Source: Allodiplogaster sudhausi (Eukaryota > Nematoda > Chromadorea > Rhabditida > Diplogasteridae). Taken from it: DNA of 64,000 nt. The stretch lies in NCBI GenBank assembly GCA_945643635.1, contig CALZFC010000029.1, forward strand, positions 2,873,501 to 2,937,500, in the 5' to 3' direction. Below the pieces are notes generated by a model. It ran no database searches. It saw only the letters and a list, made by a program, of their open reading frames with translations, and was not told the DNA's origin. Below, in pieces: positions 9,710-20,840 of this stretch; within the stretch, counting starts at the first letter, position 1, and every line of letters begins with the position of its first letter. The position numbers were made by a program, and so were the translations under genes.

Positions 9710-10923
9710 ATGGATCAGCTACCAAATGAGATGCTGGGAATAATCTTTTCGAACCTTGATCCGGTGTCACTCGCTCGAGCTCGCGTAGTCGATCGACATT
9801 GGGCGGAGCTCCAGACAGCCCTGTGGTCCGTTCTACAACATATTTATGTATTTTAACCCTTGCAGTTACTCTCTTTTGTTTTCCTCTCTCTCTCTCTCTC
9901 AATCCATTCATTATTTTATCATTTTCAACTTCTATGTATATACATATATCTATATTGACTTACAAATGTTTTCAATCAGCGAGATCTTCTTTCGCATTTC
10001 CTCTTTTCCTATCTCTTCTTTGCAGGTATAGGATGGAAAGGATGCCGATAGAATCAGCACGTGCGCATCTGCAAGGGACCGATTGGACGGTCACAACGAG
10101 GTGTTATCGCTATTTCCTATGCTCTCCACTTTCTGTCGCTCACTCTCTCCTTCTCTCTCAGTCTCTTTGTTCCTCTCTCCTCTCTCTCTCTCTCTCTGAT
10201 GCCTCCTCTCCTTGCAGCGGCCAATCTCTCTCAATGGGCGCACTCGTCACGGCGTTCAAGCTGAAGACCGTAGACATTATTGTTGACGACTCGAGCCATG
10301 TCGAATCGCTAGGTGCCATTCCCTGGGCGCGTCTGAACAGTCAAGTTGTGAACGTCTCATGTAGCTATCCTCCCTCGCTATCTGTCGTTGCCTCATTCCT
10401 CTCCGAACTAGGCTTGAATAGCGAAATCAACACTCTCGTGCTGTTCTTGAACTCGTTCATTCGCCCATCCTCTGCTTCCTGTTTGAAATGTTGTCTCCGC
10501 CCGCGCGCTGCGCCTGACAGCGGCAAGGCTACGCATCGACTTCATTCTGGACGCTCTTCTAGATGTCAAAGCCGGCCAAGCTCAATTAGTCGTCAACTTT
10601 GAGCTGTGTAGCCTTGGACAGGGAAAGCTCTCGCAGTTGTGCATGGTCAGTTACATTTGACTCTCAAACTTAAACAAAAAAGGACTAGATTCTACATATT
10701 GAGGCGGAAAGCCACTTATTAAAAATCTACTTTTCTTCTACAATTGTTTTATAACGAAATAACGCAATTGCATGAGTGTCCTTAGGCTTGGGAGAGGCTC
10801 GACCAGCCTCCTTCTCTGCTGATCACTTTCAAGAGCTGTGAGGGTGCTGCGCTGCCCGGAGGCGCTCCATATCATATGGTTTCAAAGGATGCTGCTCACC
10901 TAACGATTTTTGTGAGTTCCTAA
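9710..10923 (+). pseudogene. F-box-type protein copy 1 (one frameshift)
   Basis: Exon 1 (9710-9825) encodes a clear F-box: MDQLPNEMLGIIFSNL, DPVSLARARVVDRHW. This is the SKP1-binding motif of SCF ubiquitin-ligase substrate adaptors. Exon 2 (10026-10100) continues YRMERMPIESARAHLQGTDW. Exon 3 (10218-10645) encodes a substrate-domain region I cannot assign to a named family (MGALVTAFKLKTVDIIVDD and onward). Exon 4 is 10786-10923, ending VSS-stop. Splice phases join for exons 1-3. Within exon 3, homology to copy 2 moves to another frame at about 10480-10505, and no intron explains it, so there is an indel (or a sequence error). Expanded, fast-evolving F-box families are common in nematodes. If the indel is not real, this would be an intact gene of about 250 residues. 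Confidence 0.65.
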
Positions 10924-11032
10924 TGCGCTTGTATACACTAATTTAACCTCAGACTTTCTCGCTCTCTTTCTCTCTCTCTCTCTCTCGCCTCAAGCCGATA
11001 TTAAAGTATAAAGAATGTACCGATCTCCTTAC
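10924..11032. other. Short spacer with CT tract
   Basis: This spacer separates the convergent ends of F-box copy 1 (+) and RPC6-like copy B (-). Copy B should have exon 4 about here by comparison with the other copies. None is present, so the F-box block has replaced or displaced it. Confidence 0.5.
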
Positions 11033-12096
11033 CTTGACAACTTTGATGAGCTTCTTCTGCTCGAGCGATTCGAGCGTTTCGCGGACCTGCAAGCAGTGTT
11101 TTTTTTTAAACTTTATAATCCTTACTCTTTTAATGGCGTGAGATTTATTTTCTTAATTATTATTTATTATTATTTTACGACTTATTTTTTATAGAGAGGG
11201 GAGGTAAGCATTTTAATTTCTCGCTAAACATTCCTGTAGTTACGAGAGTCCAGTCTGCTCGCGTACCTTAGGAATCGAAATGCCCTTGTTGCCGGCGCCG
11301 ATGACGAGTGAGTTGAGAACGCTCTCTTCGAGAGTGAGCCCGGCCGGTCTGGGCGGCTCGACCGCCTTCACTTTCGCGTGGAAGTTGTAGCCAAACTGAA
11401 CAAGGAGAGGAGTCCCTGATTCAGGAAAAAGTGTAGGGAAAATCGTTGAATTCAAACATACAAGTTGGCTATGGTAGGTATCATTTCCAATATACCGTAA
11501 AATAATTATTCAAAGGTAACATCTATTTGTATTATTAAAATTTATTCGCATAATTCGGCTGAATTTGAAGTATGCAGTCTTCTTTGAAATTGGTTACCAA
11601 AATGATGGCTAGGACATCCTGGCTCATATTGTAAAAACAGAAAAAAAAGTGTCGCAAGCAATGGTTAAAGCGACAATGCTAAAAACAGCGGTCATCTCGT
11701 GAGAAAATCATTGCTAAAATGCTACATATCCATAGGGCACTCCATGATCAAACAAAAAAGGAGGGCTTTTGGCAATGCACATTATTGTCTATATTAAAAA
11801 AGAATACTGCTAAAAAAAGGAATATATAAGTTAGCCCCCAACAATGGCAAGTATTACGTCTTCTTCGTCCCCCATGCTCATAATGTTCTCTCTCCCCTCT
11901 CCTCTCTCTTTCTCTCATTCTCTCTCTCTCCCCTAACCTGAACGATCTCCAAAAGACCGTCGGCGACGAGTGCGTTGAGCGCGACGTTGAACGCGGCCTG
12001 CTCATCCGAGGCAAAGGCGCCGAGGCGGCCGATCATCTTATCCACATCGACGCCGTACGGCTCCGTCTCCAGCAGAGACAGCAGACGACATTCCAT
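11033..12096 (-). pseudogene. RPC6-like copy B (three exons, exon 4 missing)
   Basis: This is the left arm of the inverted duplication with copy C. Exon 1 (11938-12096) encodes MECRLLSLLETEPYGVDVDK and onward, and ends at a GTTAGG donor. Exon 2 (about 11240-11395) encodes FGYNFHAKVKAVEPP, then TLEESVLNSLVIGAGNKG, the second winged helix. Its donor is degraded: where copy C has GTATGT this copy has GAATGT, and the frame runs into a stop just after REQTGLS. Exon 3 (11033-11086) encodes VRETLESLEQKKLIKVVK with a GTAAGG donor. No exon 4 follows before the F-box gene. The missing last exon and damaged exon 2 donor indicate a pseudogene. Confidence 0.75.
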
Positions 12097-13019
12097 CAGC
12101 AATGGGCGGTAAATATTACCGTTTGGAAATACAAGCGAGAAACGTTAAACAATTTGAAGAACCAAAGGCAAAACATGCGCATGAACATGTAGCTAGAAGT
12201 AACAGGACATCGAGGAACATATACTTTAGAGCGTTAAAAAAAAACAACGAATGCACAAAGTAATGAAAGCAAGAAACAAGTAATGAATTCGCAAGAGCAG
12301 TTTTATTTTAAGATGCATACATTTGGTGCGCATCAAGAATGCGATGTTTACTGTATTATTCTGTTTTTACACCACACGCTTTCAGGTCTATAACACCAAC
12401 TGCTATATGGGGGTAAAAGGAAGAGGGTCGAGAGGGCTTATTACTAGTCTTACGAACCATTACTGTTAAATAATTGTCTGTTTGTATTGAATACAGATAG
12501 TTATTTATTTGATAAAGTGAAGCCTTCCTTCTTTTAGCACGATGAAATGTTATAACGAAATTTAATTTTCATGCAGACACCTTTATTCAAGTTACCTTTA
12601 TGAGTCAAGTGTGGAAGTGTCTTTCCGAACTTTTTAGCATGGGTTTTGTACACAAAAGAAAAGAAGATTGGGTTTAAGAAGACAATTACTTCGTTTGCAT
12701 TTGGTGTTGTGAGCGTGATATTGGTGTTATAGACCTGAAAGCGTTTGGTGTGAAAACAGAATAATACAGTATACATCGCATTCTTGATGCGCACCAAATG
12801 TATGCATCTTAAAATAAAACTGCTCTTGCGAATTCATTACTTGTTTCTTGCTTTCATTACTTTGTGCATTCGTTGTTTTTTTAAACGCTCTAAAATATAT
12901 GTTTCTCGATGTCCTGTTACTTCTAGCTACATGTTCATGCGCATGTTTTGCCTTTGGTCCAAATTATTTAACGTTTCTCGCTAGCATTTACAAACGGTAA
13001 TATTTACCGCCCATTTCTG
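12097..13019. promoter_or_regulatory. Shared divergent 5' region between RPC6-like copies B and C
   Basis: The two mirrored 5' flanks (about 12097-12390 and 12700-13019) face each other across a unique core. Each contains segments conserved upstream of copies D and F: a tract with AATAATACAGTA, TTCTTGATGCGCAC, and GTTTCTCGCTA 30-50 bp before the start codon. Conservation among copies suggests a common promoter and 5' untranslated region. Pol II elements such as a TATA box are not obvious. Confidence 0.5.
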
Positions 13020-15069
13020 ATGGAATCTCGTCTGCTGTCTCTGCTGGAGACGGAGCCGTACGGCGTCGATGTGGATAAGATGATCGGCCGCCTCGGCGCC
13101 TTTGCCTCGGATGAGCAGGCCGCGTTCAACGTCGCGCTCAACGCACTCGTCACCGACGGTCTCTTGGAGATCGTTCAGGTTAGGGGAGAGAGAGAGAATG
13201 AGAGAAAGAGAGGGAGAGGGAGAGAGAAAGAAGTAAATGAGCATTTTTTAAACAGTATAGATTCTTTTTTATTATGGACAGCAATGTGGTTTACCAAATG
13301 CCCGCCCTTTTGTCTGACCATGGGAAGATTTTCTTTCTCGCAAGATGACATCGCTGGTTTAGCATTGCCGCTTTATCCATTGTTGCGACTTTTTTCTGCT
13401 TTTGAACCGGGATTAACAACTTCTAGCTTAAATATCATATTGGTAACCATATTTCAAAGAACGACTGCATACTTCAAATTCGGCCGAATGATGCGAATAA
13501 ATATTAATTATACAAATATATGTTTCCTTTCAATTATTGATTTGACGGTAAATTTGAAATGATTGCCACCATAGCCAATTTGTGCGTTTGACTTACCGTA
13601 TCCAGGTCTTGTCATAAATCAGAAATTATGCAAAATAGTTACAGCAGCCGCCTCGCGCGTTTGAATTCGACGATTTTCCCACGCTTTTCCCTGAATCAGG
13701 GACTCCTCTGCTTGTTCAGTTTGGCTACAACTTCCGCGCGAAAGTGAAGGCGATCGAGCCGCCCGGGCCGGCCGGGCTGACTCTTGAGGAGAGCGTTCTC
13801 AACTCGCTCGTCATCGACGCCGGCAACAAGGGCATCTCGATTACAAAGCTACGCGAGCAGACTGGACTCTGGCAACCACCCGTATGTTTTGGCGTTACAT
13901 TCAATTTTAGATCTCCTTTCCCACCTTAAAAATACGGTCGTTAGGCTCACACAATTAAAAGAATTAATATTATAATTAAAGACTGCTTGTAGATGCGCAC
14001 AGCGCTCAAGTCGCTCGAGCAGAAGAAGCTCATCAAAGCTGTCAAGGTACCCGAATACAATAATTTGCTTATTTACTTGTTAAATGAGTGTACTTCATAA
14101 TAATACATTAAGAGAGCCTGTCTGACAAGGGAATGGTCTATCCATTGGGTGGCGGATTGAAACGAAATGTAGTTTCCCTGAAAGCTGAAGTTCTAAAATA
14201 TATGGAAACGTGAAAAATTTTTGCCCGTTTGGCCTCAGAACCCAGAAATAAATCGATAAAAATCTATCTCCCGGTAAGGCAAATTTTGTCTGCAATTAAA
14301 GCTGGGGCTTCTTCAAGTGGCTGCGTAGTCTAGTGGATAAGGCGGTTGCGTTACAGTTTGCAGTTCTCGGGTTCGAATCCCAGTTCGGGCAAAATTTTTG
14401 CAATGATTTGCAATTTAAAGTAGTACTGTGTAACTGTGAAAAAATAGGATTTTTCGCACCAATTAGAGAAGGACGTATGAGAAGAAGCAGAACATTGCCA
14501 AGATGCATATTGTGGTACTGTTGTACCATTCCCAGCCCAGAGATCAAACAGAGATCAATTTCCGTTGAAAAGAGGGGTAAACTTACTGTAACTCGGGAAA
14601 ATTACTTCATGATAAGATATGAATATGATATTCGTGTTCCAGGTACCGAAAACCCCCTAGGGTGAATTTCAGCGAAATAAATTTTTTTCGGAAAATTTGC
14701 TCATCTTGATCCCACTCGCGTGTTAACGATAATGTGGAATGACAACCTAATCATTCTCTCATTGGTACATTTAAAAAATTCGTTTGTAATTTTATTTTTT
14801 ACCGTTACAAAGTTCTAATTTAAAAGCAAAATAATGCCAAATCATAAGATTATCTGTCCGCACTGGTCAATGTGTCCACCTTCAAAGAAAAGACATTGTT
14901 GACTGGGCGTGCGAAAAAATTTCAATAAAAATTTCTTTATTTCTTTATGTGAAACTTGCAAATTTATTCATTCATACATCATAGATAGATCATAGATGTG
15001 ATAACTCATGGAATTTTTTCCTCGACTTGCGCGACGAAACGGATCGCAATGAGGCTATTCTCTGCCTCT

Positions 15070-15117
<48 letters not shown>

Positions 15118-18100
15118 TCTCTCTCCCTTGCTCTCTCTACTCCCTCTCTTCCCTCTTCCTCTCTCTCTATATCTCTCTGTCTCTCTCTTCCTCCCTCTCT
15201 CTTTCTCTCTTTCACGTTTCCCCTCTCTCTCTCACTCTTTCGCTTTATTTTCTCATGTCTTCTCTACAATTTTGAAGATCGCATAAAAATGTAATTCATA
15301 AATAAAAAAATTCTCTTGGCATCAGGGCCCCCCCACGCCCAGTCAACTTCTTTCTTTGAAGGTGGACACTTTGAAGGTTCATACATTTTCTTTGAAGGCC
15401 CCCGGGGACGGGGCCAACCTTGGCCAACCTCGGGGGCCGAGGCGGGATATTTTCGGCCCCCGCCACCCCTGCTGACCAGCGTTTGCTGATCATTAGGATT
15501 TTAAATTAGAACTTTATACCGGTAAAAAATTTACAATAGAAATTTTTTATGGAAAATATTTTTCCCTTGAATAAAAGGCATTTTTCCCCCAAATAATGTG
15601 GTTTTTGACCGAAGAATAATTTTTTCTCGCTTTATACCCCTCCGGTCTGGAGTCGTGCGCCGGACCTGGTACAGCACTGCATTCCACATCATCGTTAACA
15701 CGCGAGTGGGATCCCGATTAGCAGATCGTATTAATTTCTTATCATGAAGTCATTTTCCCGAGTTGCGGTAACTTTACCCTCTTTTTGTTTCGTACTACGT
15801 GCAAATGGTCATAGTAAGAAATTATTATGATATTGGCATTCACTGTACTTTAAATCCCATTAGTTTGAATTTCAGCCAAAATAAAATTATTCAAACAATT
15901 TGACCTCTGGGCAGGGAATAGTACAACAGTACCACAATATGCATATAGGCAATGTTCTGCTTCTTCTCATACACTCTTCTCTCATTGTTGCATAAAAAAT
16001 TTCGATTCCAATTTTTTTTCACAGTTACACAGTCCTACTTTAAATTGCAAATCATTGCAAAAATTTTGCCCGAACTGGGATTCGAACCCGAGAACTGCAA
16101 ACTGTAACGCAACCGCGTTATCGACTAGACTACGCAGCCACTTGAAGAAGTCCCAGCTGGAATTGCAGACAAAATTTGCCTAACCGGGAGGTAGATTTTT
16201 ATCGATTTATTTCTGGGTTCTGAGGTCAAACGGGCAAAAAATTTTCACGTTTCCATATATTTTAGAACTTCAGCTTTCAGGGAAACCACATTTCGTTGCA
16301 ATCCGCCACCCTATGGATAGACCATTCCCTTGTGAGAGATTCGACCATGGGCCTATTCAGGTAGTTCAGGGAATAAAAATTACTTTTGATTTTAATTTTA
16401 TTTCAACTGTTTCTGTAGTTTCATATGTAGATTCCAAAAACACTTTTTTTCAAAAATTTATTTTCGTTTTTAAGCACAGTATACCTCAAAATGTCGAAAT
16501 GTTTTTAATGGCCATATCTTTTTGTAAACTCAACGAAATTCAATTCTGAAAAGTTTTTCACGTTCAGTATTACCAGGGTCATAAAAAAGTACTCGATAAT
16601 TTTTTTGAAAAAAAAAATTATTTAAGGGGTCATATTGACACCCAAATATATTTGCTCAAACTGACGAGCAGGAAAATTGGCATAAATCGCTTCAAACTCA
16701 ACAATGGGCAGAATTAGAGTGATCATTCGATTTGTCTTCTTAAAACTAAGAAAATAGTTCCAAAGCACGCATGACTTTTCTTTCAATTTCATTTTTTTTG
16801 GAAAAAGCCTTTTTTCGGTGTCTTGAATTCGGCACCTTTTCGCCAGTTTCTGATATTTTTTTGAGTAGAAAGCGCCATATTTTTGCCTTCGTAAGAATTA
16901 GAATTTAATTTTATATCGTTTACATAATTTGCAACTGAGTTTGACAACATAATTGATGCGATTTTGCGGCCAGAAACTCCTCAACTCCGCAAATTATCAA
17001 AATTTTTTATCGCCGAATAGTTCCCGAGCAAGTTCTACTTGTGCTAGAAACAAGATGGGATTGCTCTCCAGTCGATTTTATGCAGATATGGAATATTTGT
17101 ACAACATTACAAAAAAAATAATTGGTAAATTGTTTCCGTATCTCAAATAATTCCCCTATAACTACGGAAATTTAAAAGTAATTTCGGTATTTATCTTTCA
17201 CCACATGAAATAACGGGTTTTTTGAACCTGTACTATTGTACGTCACCTCAATATAGCCACAATCTTTTCGATAATATAGAATTAGAACCCCTCAAATAAA
17301 ATTAAAATAAAAAATTATTTTATTCCCTTTACGCCCGTGGTCGAGCCTATCAGATTGGCTCTCTTAAATATGGTAAGTTTTTGGAGTTTGGGACATATGT
17401 TTTTTATTTAAATTTTTACATATTCATATAAGTGTAGGCAGGGATGTCCAAAACCAGGCCCGGGCCGGCCCGGGACCGGCCCGGTGCCCTGCGGGCCGGG
17501 CCGGGCCGGGCCCCGGGGGGGGGGGGGCAAGCGGGCCGGGCCGAGCCTGGGGGGCAAGCGGGCCGGGCCCTATTTTCAAAATCTCGGCCCGGGCCTGTCA
17601 AATTGGCAACGGGCCGGGCCCGGGCCCACCAAATTGGCAACGGGCCGGCCCGGGCCTATGTTAAAACGGACCCGGCCCGGGCCAGGCCTGGGCCCTGCCC
17701 GGCCCGTGGGATACGCTGCCCGCGCCGGGCCTGCCAAATTAGCAACGGGCCGGGCCGGGCCTGCCAAATTAGCAACGGGCCGGGCCGGGCCTAGGGCCCG
17801 GCCAGCTTTGGACATCCCTGAGTGTACGTCTATTCTAGTCTCGCCATAATGATTATAATTATAAAGAAGAAAAATTTTAAAACTCTCATCAAGAAACTAA
17901 AAACAAATTATTTTTTTTACTTTTTATTATTACATTGTTTTCCAAAGTCCGTTGCCACGACGAGGGAGTGGTGCTACATGCCGTACGACGCTGTCGAGGA
18001 CGCGAGCTTCACGGGAGGAACCTTCTGCTCGGATCGCCAACTCGACGATGACCTCGATAAAGTCTACTCGGATTTCCGGCGCTACAAGAATTTGATGTCG

Positions 18101-18169
18101 TCAAAAGAAGCTCGTCAAGACGACAAGGAACTCGTCAAGACGCCCATTGACGTCGTGACTATTGACTGA
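13020..18169 (+). CDS. RPC6-like (POLR3F N-terminal) copy C, four exons
   Basis: Exons 13020-13178, 13720-13881, 13993-14046 and 17948-18169 join in frame to about 198 residues. Exon 1 (MESRLLSLLETEPYGVDVDK) matches the first winged helix of RNA polymerase III subunit RPC6. Exons 2-3 carry the second, with LNSLVIDAGNKGISITKLRE and ALKSLEQKKLIKAVK, very close in pattern to animal RPC6 (DAGNKGI, LKxLExKKLIKAVK). Exon 4 has EWCYMPYDAVEDASF, like the YMLYNL segment that follows winged helix 2 in RPC6, then an acidic tail ending VVTID-stop. Full RPC6 proteins run about 300 residues. The later winged helix and cysteine-containing C-terminus are absent. Intron 3 is about 3.9 kb and holds a fold-back element and a hAT-like element. 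A short paralogue able to bind partners of the real subunit is possible; decay is also possible. Confidence 0.72.
14317..14390 (+). ncRNA. tRNA-like segment in left arm of fold-back element
   Basis: The + strand contains TAGTCTAGTGGATAAGGC, resembling a tRNA D-arm/A box, then GGGTTCGAATCCC, a perfect B box with T loop, at the usual spacing. The acceptor stem and anticodon stem do not pair properly, so this is not a functional tRNA. It is more likely a tRNA-derived promoter unit as found in SINEs. Reading is inward, toward the centre of the element. Confidence 0.55.
16072..16145 (-). ncRNA. tRNA-like segment in right arm of fold-back element
   Basis: This is the inverse copy of the segment at 14317-14390. 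It keeps the GGGTTCGAATCCC B box and a GTAGTCTAGTCGATAACGC A-box-like stretch. It also reads inward, so the two Pol III-type promoters converge on the element centre. The same structural defects suggest it is not a true tRNA gene. Confidence 0.5.
16346..17438. other. Intron 3 of RPC6-like copy C, middle part
   Basis: AT-rich sequence between the fold-back element and the GC-rich element. I see no gene and no repeat of anything else in the window. Confidence 0.5.
17439..17820. mobile_element. GC-rich hAT-like non-autonomous element
   Basis: The element starts CAGGGATGTCCAAA and ends with its inverse TTTGGACATCCCTG. CAGGGATGTCCAA-type termini are typical of hAT transposons. Flanking 8-mers are AGTGTAGG on the left and AGTGTACG on the right, matching at 7 of 8 positions, as expected for a hAT 8-bp target duplication. 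The interior is a run of CGGGCC-type palindromic units with several repeats of CAAATTGGCAACGGGCC-like sequence. There is no coding capacity beyond repeat translations. It sits about 130 bp upstream of exon 4 of RPC6-like copy C. Confidence 0.8.
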
Positions 18170-18700
18170 TTTTTACTACTTATATGACACGCACATTGTA
18201 TGATATGATATGTACATGAAAAATGGTATACGATATGCATGGCAGTTTGGGCACACAATAAGAGCTGATATGACGGTGCAGGAGAGAGAAGAAGGACATG
18301 AATGTTTTTTTTTATCCATAACCATTCAAAGCTTTAGCTGGTCGGAGAAAGAAAGGAAAGCTGCGTATGGTGAGAACGAGTTGACACGCAACGAGTTCCG
18401 AGAATTGGGTAGTTGCAGATGGAGGGGGAGGGGGCACGATCTGACAAGAGGCTTCTGTTCCCGAATACTCGTCTACGCGCAGTCTGAATGTTCTCGACGA
18501 GTGATAAGAGCGAAGGGAGGGAGTGGGGCTTGTTACGAGTGGTGCAGAGTTTGGTATATCGGCATCCGCGACTCGTACAACCTCAAAACAACGATGGTAA
18601 ATAAAAAGGGGGTGAAATAATTCTGGAGTTTCACTAGTCTGCATAAGGCGAGGAAACAAGACAATAAATAGAGAAAGATTCAAGTAAGCGGCGGATGTGT
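18170..18700. repeat. Conserved 3' flank of RPC6-like copies (copy C)
   Basis: A block starting with ATTGTATGATATGATATGTA and continuing GCATGGCAGTTTGGGCACA follows the stop codon. It recurs after copies D (about 23180), E (about 26140, split by an insertion) and F (about 44450). It probably represents the 3' untranslated region plus downstream sequence carried along in duplication. An in-frame open stretch (18210-18620) is not conserved as protein in the other copies. Confidence 0.6.
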
Positions 18701-18772
18701 AGACCTGTACGCATCGAGAAGAATGTTGCCTTCTTTTGGAACGATCTCTTTTTCTTCTCTCTGTCTCCCCTC

Positions 18773-18803
<31 letters not shown>

Positions 18804-19557
18804 TTTTCTCTCTCTCTCTTTCACACTATCTCGCTCTCCCTCTCTCTCTCTTTCGCTTTTGCCATTTCTCCCACCGTTCATCTTCTATCCACTGACATTG
18901 CCCTCGCACTCCTATCTCCATGTCTCCACTCCCAGTCAGCCCCTCTCTCCAAATCACACACTCTTTACCCTCCGCTAAACTTCTTTCCCTGGCCGGCAAT
19001 CGTACACGCGTCCTGTGAAGGCCCGACAATCCGCCCCATGTCGGTTGCAAAGCCGCCAAGCCAAAGGCAGTTTCCCACAGTTCAGTTGCTTCTGTTGTGC
19101 CCGGGGAGACTGCAGGCAGCCAATGCACCCAAAAAAGACGCGGCTAACGGCAGATGAACGCTCGTACTGCTATCGCTGCCCCCGACGCGAGTGTCCGCCA
19201 CCGGATGCCTCACCCGGAATGCGCAGCGGGTTGCCAGGTAGTCCGGTGGGGCGGTAAGAGGAAAGCTTACGCTTTTTCCATTCTTTTGCAACCGCCCAGA
19301 CGCTCTCGCGTTGGGGCAAAAAGAACTATTACAAGCTAATGTGTATCGATGGTGAGATTGCTCATTTCCTTCAACATAGTGATCTTATATATTCTAACCA
19401 TAATTACAGCATGATTTACTTCTTCTAAATAACTTTGCCGACTTTTACTCAATAAGGAATTTATTTTATTAAAACACGGAAAGTACGACATCTTAAAACA
19501 TTAGTCTATTATTGTACTATGTCTTGGCTGTATGACAAAGAAGAACGTTAAAATATT
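18701..19557. repeat. CT microsatellite and duplicated spacer
   Basis: Positions 18750-18860 are a CT-rich array. The following sequence to about 19330 has a diverged second copy at about 27560-27800. Shared pieces include AAATCACACACTCTTTAC and CGCCCAGACGCTC. No gene is recognised. Confidence 0.5.
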
Positions 19558-19765
19558 TTTGCCCCTTCGGCGTTCAAAAATTGCATATGGCATCCGTGTT
19601 TCAGGAGCCATAGCGGGTAATTGGGAAAAGTTTTCAACCAGCAATAAACGCACCTCGGCTAAGCCTCATTGGTCACGTTATCGCCACTGCGCAAAGCTAA
19701 GGCGGTTGAGATGAGAAGACTATGCACGATCGGCCAGCACCCTACATTTGACCGCCTTTTATATA
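19558..19765. repeat. ~205-bp block duplicated at 27899-28110
   Basis: This segment is nearly identical to 27899-28110. Both contain AGGAGCCATAGCGGG, CTCATTGGTCACGTTATCGC and GCACGATCGGCCAGCACCCT. It is much better conserved than the sequence on either side, yet has no shared open frame. The CATTGGTCACG part contains an inverted CCAAT-like motif next to a GTCACG, so a regulatory role is possible. Confidence 0.6.
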
Positions 19766-20083
19766 CTTTCTTGGCACAGGGTTGCCGAGGCAATAACAAA
19801 TGAGCGTGTGGAGGAGAGACCAGAGATGATTATTCTAATCGCACATCTGTATGTACTTTGCAGACGCCTAGAATGCATTGTCTGGTATTCTTAAAATACA
19901 TTAAATATTGTATTCTAGACGATGTTCTACTCTTAAGATTTTGGAGTTTGAGATGTAGGATATTTTTCGTATATATTTTTGTTACATATTCATATAAATG
20001 TACTACATGAAAAAATTTGTTTTTCTTCTAGTCTCGCGGTGATTTTCTCTCTATGTCTGGCTCTCTCTCTCTCTCTTTATCTT

Positions 20084-20128
<45 letters not shown>

Positions 20129-20174
20129 TTCCCAAAGGGAAAGAAATGCTGATGGAGATATATGTATGTAGATG

Positions 20175-20222
<48 letters not shown>

Positions 20223-20840
20223 CAGTTGAGAAGATCCCAAGAGGATGAAAGAAGTACATTATACTGGAACAAATGAGAGAGAGAGAGACGAAGGGTTGAT
20301 TAGGCAATGAGGATAGCGATTGATGCAGACGGAGCGATAATAAGGAGAGAAAAGTAAATACTTTTCAACCGCGAACGCATTGTGGTCTCTTGAATCTGGG
20401 TTTCCCTGTTTTCTACAGGTTTCCTGAACACCATAGTTTTTAAGTAGAAACAAATTCTAAATATGACTGGATTTTATTTTAAAACAATTATTTCGGTTCA
20501 TAAATGTATTTGCATTTGGGCATTTGGTGTTGCGGAGGTGATAGGGAGTGGGGTAAAAACAGAATAATACAGTACACACAAGATTCTTGATGCGCACAAA
20601 ATAAGTGTCTTCATCCAGAGACAACTAAAATATGAAGTTGTTGTTGTTGCCCGTTCATTACTCATTACTTGCTTTCTTTACATTTCACTTTCGTTGTTTT
20701 TTAAATGCTCTAAAAGTATCTTCCTCAAGCTCCAGTTACTAGCAGTAACTTGTTCATATACATGTCTTGCGTTTGGTTCTTGAAATTTTGATGCTTCTCG
20801 CTAATATTTTTAAAAATAATAATCGCCGCCCATTTCCGAG
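19766..20840. promoter_or_regulatory. CT/GA arrays and 5' flank of RPC6-like copy D
   Basis: Positions 20045-20130 are CT-rich and 20175-20220 GA-rich. The stretch 20130-20410 recurs in diverged form at about 24550-24810 (AGAAGATCCC, GGATGAAAG, TACTTTTCAACCGCGAA). From about 20520 to 20840 the sequence matches the 5' flank of copies B, C and F, including AGAATAATACAGTA, TTCTTGATGCGCAC and a GCTAATATTTTTAAAAATAA segment before the start codon. Confidence 0.5.

Larger units (their letters stand above)
11033..14046. repeat. Head-to-head inverted duplication of RPC6-like copies B and C
   Basis: Exons 1, 2 and 3 of copy B (-) mirror those of copy C (+) about a centre near 12.55 kb. Intron and upstream sequence mirror as well. 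For example, CATTTGGTGCGCATCAAGAA at about 12310 pairs with TTCTTGATGCGCACCAAATG at about 12781. Similarly, an intron tract at about 11530-11600 pairs with one at 13440-13510. The arms are about 1.3 kb each, separated by roughly 320 bp of mostly unique sequence (about 12390-12700). The arms are diverged but still clearly alignable by eye. Confidence 0.85.
14110..16345. mobile_element. Fold-back element with tRNA-like sequence in each arm
   Basis: It lies in intron 3 of RPC6-like copy C. The left arm (about 14110-14745) is repeated in inverse orientation at about 15680-16345. Matched tracts include AAGGGAATGGTCTATCCAT with ATGGATAGACCATTCCCTT, and GATCCCACTCGCGTGTTAAC with GTTAACACGCGAGTGGGATC. 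The centre contains a CT microsatellite (15070-15240) and a C/G-rich stretch (15325-15470). No transposase frame is seen. Each arm carries the tRNA-like segment annotated separately. Confidence 0.8.

Noticed and set aside
14317..14390. Functional tRNA gene
   Set aside because: The B box is perfect, but acceptor and anticodon stems do not pair and it is embedded in transposon arms, so it was annotated as tRNA-like only.
17416..17849. Arg/Pro/Gly-rich open frames over the GC-rich element
   Set aside because: They follow from CGGGCC repeats inside a hAT-like element and are open in both directions.
18210..18620. 136-codon open frame downstream of RPC6-like copy C
   Set aside because: The same DNA block after copies D, E and F does not keep this frame, and no splice or protein similarity supports it.
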